A DNA stretch of 64,000 nt from JBBQWZ01 sp038210135 (GTDB lineage: Bacteria > Acidobacteriota > Terriglobia > Bryobacterales > Bryobacteraceae). This document shows positions 61,301 to 64,000 of the stretch, in pieces (position 1 is the stretch's first letter; every line of letters begins with the position of its first letter). The notes beneath the pieces were generated by a model. It had not been told where the DNA came from. It saw only the letters and a list, made by a program, of their open reading frames with translations, and did not search any database. Location: assembly GCA_038210135.1 (NCBI GenBank), contig JBBQWZ010000022.1:1-64000 (forward strand), given 5' to 3'. The translations under genes were made by a program, and so were the position numbers.

Positions 61301-64000
61301 TGAGCTCACTGTTACGGCAGTTGATGATCGTCAGCGCATGTTCGCTGGCCATGATGATCGCGCTGATAATGGTAGGTTCGTTTGCGCCGACGTTTTTATT
61401 CCTGGCTCTGTGGGTGTTATCTCCCGCCATCGCGGTCTGGCTGGCGCACTCCGGCGCGGTCTCCCCGCTGCGAAGCCTGCCTGCGACGGATCGCCTGTTC
61501 CTGCGAAAAGCGGCGCGGGAGACCTGGCGTTTCTTCGACGATCTTGTCGGAACGCAGTCGAACTGGCTGCCGCCCGACAATTCGCAGGTCTCTCTGCGGA
61601 TCGAAGTCGCGCAGCGTACGTCGCCCACGAATATCGGACTCTGGCTCGCTTCCGCGACGGCGGCTCGTGACTTCGGCTATCTGACCATCGATGAATTTGA
61701 ACGCCGCTGCGCGGCGACGATGCATACCATCGAACGGCTGGAGCATTACGAAGGGCATCTGCTCAACTGGTACGACACGCACTTATTGGAACCGCTGCTA
61801 CCGCGCTATGTATCGACGGTTGACAGCGGAAATCTGCTCGCCAGTCTGTGGATTCTGGAACAGGGCGTAGTGGACGCGCTGCGCGGACCGGTGTTGCCCG
61901 CCAACAGCCTGCGCGGCCTTTCGGATACGCTTTCCGTGCTGGCGGAAGCGAGCGGACGAGACACGTCGTTCACCGTTCCGCTGCGGACGCTGCAGCGTTT
62001 GTTCCGGGGCGGCGTGACCGGCAGCCAACTGATCAGCCGCCTACGACTGGCGCGTGAAGCGGTCAGGCAGTTGACGCATCGCTATCGATGGCAGGTCGCC
62101 CAGCGCGATGACCGGTCCTATTGGGTGGAAGTTCTCGAACGCGACGTCGAGTTTTGGATTGCGGGAGTCGAGCGCTATCTGCTGTGGCTCGAGACTCTCG
62201 CCGATCCGCCGGATCAATTTGTCGAACAACTGGGACCGGAGGCCGTGCTCGAACGCCGTCGTCTGTTGCGGCGCATTCCTTCGCTGGCGGATTTTACCGG
62301 CGGCATGCCGGCGCCGCTTCGCGCCTTTCTAGACCGGCCCGGCGGGTTGCCGCAGGTGCAGGCCTGGCTCGACCAGATTGAGTCGGAATGGACCGCATCG
62401 CGAGCCGCGGCCGTAGCGACGAGCGCGCGTTTGCAGGCGCTCTTTCAAAGTACGTCGAACTTTGCGAACGGCATCAACATGGCGATCCTCTACGATTCGT
62501 CGCGCCGGTTGTTCGGCATTGGCTACTCGGTTGGCGGACCGCTTGAATTCACCAGCCACTATGACTTGCTGGCGAGCGAGTGCCGGCTGACAAGCTACGT
62601 CGCCGTTGCCAAGGGTGACGTGCCGATGGATCACTGGTTCGCGCTGGGCAGACCGCATCCGGTCGCGTCGGGCGGCGAAGGATTGTTGTCCTGGAGCGGG
62701 ACGATGTTCGAGTATCTGATGCCAATGTTGTTCATGCCGGCCTTCGCGAACTCGATGCTCGATCGAGCATGCCGGTATGCGGTCGATACGCAGATGGAAT
62801 ACGGCCGCGAGCGCGGCGTGCCGTGGGGTGTTTCCGAATCGGCGTACAGCGCGCTCGACGCCCACCAGATTTATCAATACCGCGCCTTCGGCGTGCCAGA
62901 CCTGGGGCTACAGCCGGGTCTTGAAAAAGAATTGGTCGTCGCTCCCTACGCGACGATGCTCGCGCTGCAAGTGGAGCCGGTGGCTTCCGTCGAGAACCTT
63001 CGCCGTTTAAAAGAGCTGGGCATGGTGGGTTCGTTGGGTTTCTACGAATCGATCGATTACACGCGGCAGAGCACGCGCGAGGGCGGGCGCGGGGTCGTGG
63101 TTTACACCTACATGGCGCATCACCAGGCGATGAGCCTGCTGGCGCTGGACAATGCTGTCCACGGAAACGCGATGCAGCGGCGCTTTCAGCGCAACCTGCG
63201 GGTCCGCGCGGTGGAATCGCTCTTATTCGAAGGGCTGCCGGTCAGCCGCTCTTTGATCGAGGAGCAGCCGCGCCCGAAAACCGCGGTTCGCGCATCGGCA
63301 CAAGCCGAAACCGAATCCGCGCCCTGGCAGGAAGAGTCGGGTGGCCTGCGAGTCCACCTGTACGGCAACGGGCGGCTGAGCAGCCTGGTCAACAATTCCG
63401 GTGGCGGGTATACGCGCTGGAACGACTTCGACATCTCGCGTTGGCGAATGGATTCTTCACCCGGTCTGTATGGTCCATTTATCTACGTGCGCGACGTGGC
63501 CGCGAAGACGAACTGGAGCGTCACGATTCAACCGACCAGCGGACGGGTAGGTGTGGCATTCGCGCGGTTCACGGAAGATCGAGTGGAGTTTCAGCGGAGG
63601 GTTCTCGGAATCGAGACGGTGACCGAAGTTACGGTCGCTTCGGAAGACGACGTCGAAATCCGGCGGGTGACGATCACGAATCGATCTCTGCGGCGCCGCG
63701 AAATCGAGCTGACGTCGTATGTCGAACTCGCGCTGGCGGTGCATGGAGCCGATCGCGCGCATCCCGCTTTCGCGAAAATGTTCGTCGAAACCGAGAGGCT
63801 GGAGAACGCTCCGGTGCTGATCGCGCACCGACGTCCGCGTTCGCCGGATGAGACTCCGATTTGGGCTGCGCATATCCTGATTGGCGCGGCGGAAGTCCAG
63901 TTCGAGACGGACCGCGGTCAGTTTCTGGGCCGGGGAAATACGCTGGCACACCCGGCGGCGCTGGACCGCGAATTGACTGGGTCGGCCGGCGCGGTACTCG
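58309..64000 (+). CDS. Cyclic beta-1,2-glucan synthase (NdvB/Cgs-like), 5' part, open to the window edge
   Basis: From ATG 58309 the frame is open to the right edge (at least 1,897 residues; the family reaches about 2,800). Helical N-terminal sequence (LAQAFRHGPEAYERMLALLE, ELEAGVRLSVANAFGSLRAL) is followed by two TM helices (INLLTLSFLALTLAFAW) and the GT84 transferase domain with the DxD-type FVITLDADTTLP and the KRQHRWIRGDWQ (QxxRW) motif. More TM helices follow, then a glycoamylase-like domain (RGVPWGVSESAYSALDAHQI, YMAHHQAMSLLAL). The GH94-type phosphorylase region begins near residue 1,670 (LYGNGRLSSLVNNSGGGYTR). These proteins make cyclic beta-1,2-glucan at the inner membrane for osmotic adaptation. 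Confidence 0.9.
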   Translation, partial: MKKADPQVLLVFYPSQLEEVKQVGDRLRKKAGLKPCLCGAGSQPESWCFRYDKLRLDGETLLAVRCTTEEANAAIRIVQASGSPAIFLLQEGLTAAEEVVQRQEPLSGEALKAAIHEVAVMHGTPLRSGATKGLRDRLRESDRILESATDELAQFALLDRSLTAAAEWLFDNGYLARSSVTEVLRHLPREHHRELPSLPQKNGSLRIYELSKELLQHTDGGLTQANITESIREYQTLQELTIGEIWVLPVMLRMVLVESLAQLANQVSHAQYLREAAYLWANRLAQAFRHGPEAYERMLALLESDPVATQSAFVTCLDEQLQGEEPVLGPIERWLEARLARPLPDIVRRDHELEAGVRLSVANAFGSLRALGQMDAAKLFESTSLVELELRRDPAGTYPGSAFATRNQCRSAIEDLARNSALFELEVAKLAIQLASEASDPSERQVEYYLLDAGIEQIERKLRTDIPFRKQFARSLRKRPTPIYLVSINLLTLSFLALTLAFAWEGGVQSVVLLSALAALAFFPLSELSVQFVNALVISLLPPDELPRMDYEKGIPESGATLVVVPMMLSSLAVVQKELEKLEVRYLGNREKHLSFALFSDFLDAPTATTPADDGLLRAAVEGIDELNHRYPETSFALFHRDRKWSESEQAWIGWERKRGKIEELNAYLCGDHEGNVLRAGRLRETIHFVITLDADTTLPTGAARRMIETIAHPLNRVEIEPVTRRRLRGFTIIQPRISISLPGATATRFTRVFSDATGTDPYCHAVSDAQQDLFGEGIFHGKAIYDVAAFHAMLGHRFPDATLLSHDLIEGAFVGVGLASGIELFENLPLDYSSFSKRQHRWIRGDWQISPWMRSTVPAGGGGREPNTLSLANRWRILDNLRRSLVPIASFLLLVFGWLISAAPGLWSLVVGLALATPALAPLLERAVRRIQGTVHGWRGASDELIRAVVLVALLPHQAWLSLDAIVRVIYRRQISHRHLLEWQTAEMAHAKSAHHVSSLLRQLMIVSACSLAMMIALIMVGSFAPTFLFLALWVLSPAIAVWLAHSGAVSPLRSLPATDRLFLRKAARETWRFFDDLVGTQSNWLPPDNSQVSLRIEVAQRTSPTNIGLWLASATAARDFGYLTIDEFERRCAATMHTIERLEHYEGHLLNWYDTHLLEPLLPRYVSTVDSGNLLASLWILEQGVVDALRGPVLPANSLRGLSDTLSVLAEASGRDTSFTVPLRTLQRLFRGGVTGSQLISRLRLAREAVRQLTHRYRWQVAQRDDRSYWVEVLERDVEFWIAGVERYLLWLETLADPPDQFVEQLGPEAVLERRRLLRRIPSLADFTGGMPAPLRAFLDRPGGLPQVQAWLDQIESEWTASRAAAVATSARLQALFQSTSNFANGINMAILYDSSRRLFGIGYSVGGPLEFTSHYDLLASECRLTSYVAVAKGDVPMDHWFALGRPHPVASGGEGLLSWSGTMFEYLMPMLFMPAFANSMLDRACRYAVDTQMEYGRERGVPWGVSESAYSALDAHQIYQYRAFGVPDLGLQPGLEKELVVAPYATMLALQVEPVASVENLRRLKELGMVGSLGFYESIDYTRQSTREGGRGVVVYTYMAHHQAMSLLALDNAVHGNAMQRRFQRNLRVRAVESLLFEGLPVSRSLIEEQPRPKTAVRASAQAETESAPWQEESGGLRVHLYGNGRLSSLVNNSGGGYTRWNDFDISRWRMDSSPGLYGPFIYVRDVAAKTNWSVTIQPTSGRVGVAFARFTEDRVEFQRRVLGIETVTEVTVASEDDVEIRRVTITNRSLRRREIELTSYVELALAVHGADRAHPAFAKMFVETERLENAPVLIAHRRPRSPDETPIWAAHILIGAAEVQFETDRGQFLGRGNTLAHPAALDRELTGSAGAVL

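Overview
The window is GC-rich bacterial chromosome, most likely from an acidobacterium of the Solibacter/Bryobacter lineage. The signs are an SBBP-repeat secreted protein, a PEP-CTERM protein, a TIGR02999-type ECF sigma factor coupled to a TPR serine/threonine kinase, ADOP-type permease remains, and a secreted protein ending in the Solibacter C-terminal domain (TIGR03437). This placement is inference from gene content; no rRNA is present.

Layout. 0-5.4 kb: an IS21 remnant, a secreted SBBP beta-propeller protein, and a divergent HTH-membrane-propeller gene split by an in-frame stop. 5.4-9.9 kb: a graveyard of mobile-element and gene fragments (IS3 tails, an integrase-core transposase, a tyrosine recombinase, an ABC permease, a PLD protein) around one intact radical SAM gene. 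9.9-15.1 kb: a minus-strand group of PEP-CTERM protein, ECF sigma factor, TPR kinase (frameshifted by a 13-bp tandem duplication) and a secreted protein. 15.7 kb: tRNA-Glu. 16.2-22.9 kb: a plus-strand block in which a HemW-like radical SAM protein, a halogenase-like flavoprotein and a PaaK-like ligase form a compact operon, followed by an RNB nuclease and a CE15-type esterase. 23-32 kb: a secreted HExxH protein, an exopolysaccharide initiating transferase, a PRTase, a VapBC pair, a metallo-beta-lactamase-fold hydrolase, a molybdopterin oxidoreductase and secreted hypotheticals.

32-41 kb is accessory: a REP pair and RAYT fragment cut by a complete IS66-family element, then an orphan RHS gene with a metzincin-like tip, several low-GC hypothetical genes, and at least four copies of a short palindromic repeat found only in this stretch. 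It ends at a prolyl oligopeptidase gene lacking its 5' part. This RHS/repeat locus is the best candidate for an undescribed arrangement.

41-64 kb returns to core-like genes: an amidohydrolase, two serine hydrolases, an ABC transporter with a GldG-type fusion, a PLD protein, a secreted kinase-like protein, and a dense signalling segment (small sigma factor, response regulator, two histidine kinases, an NtrC-type regulator, a DksA-type protein, two small DUF1328-like membrane proteins). The window ends inside a very large cyclic beta-1,2-glucan synthase gene that is open to the right edge.
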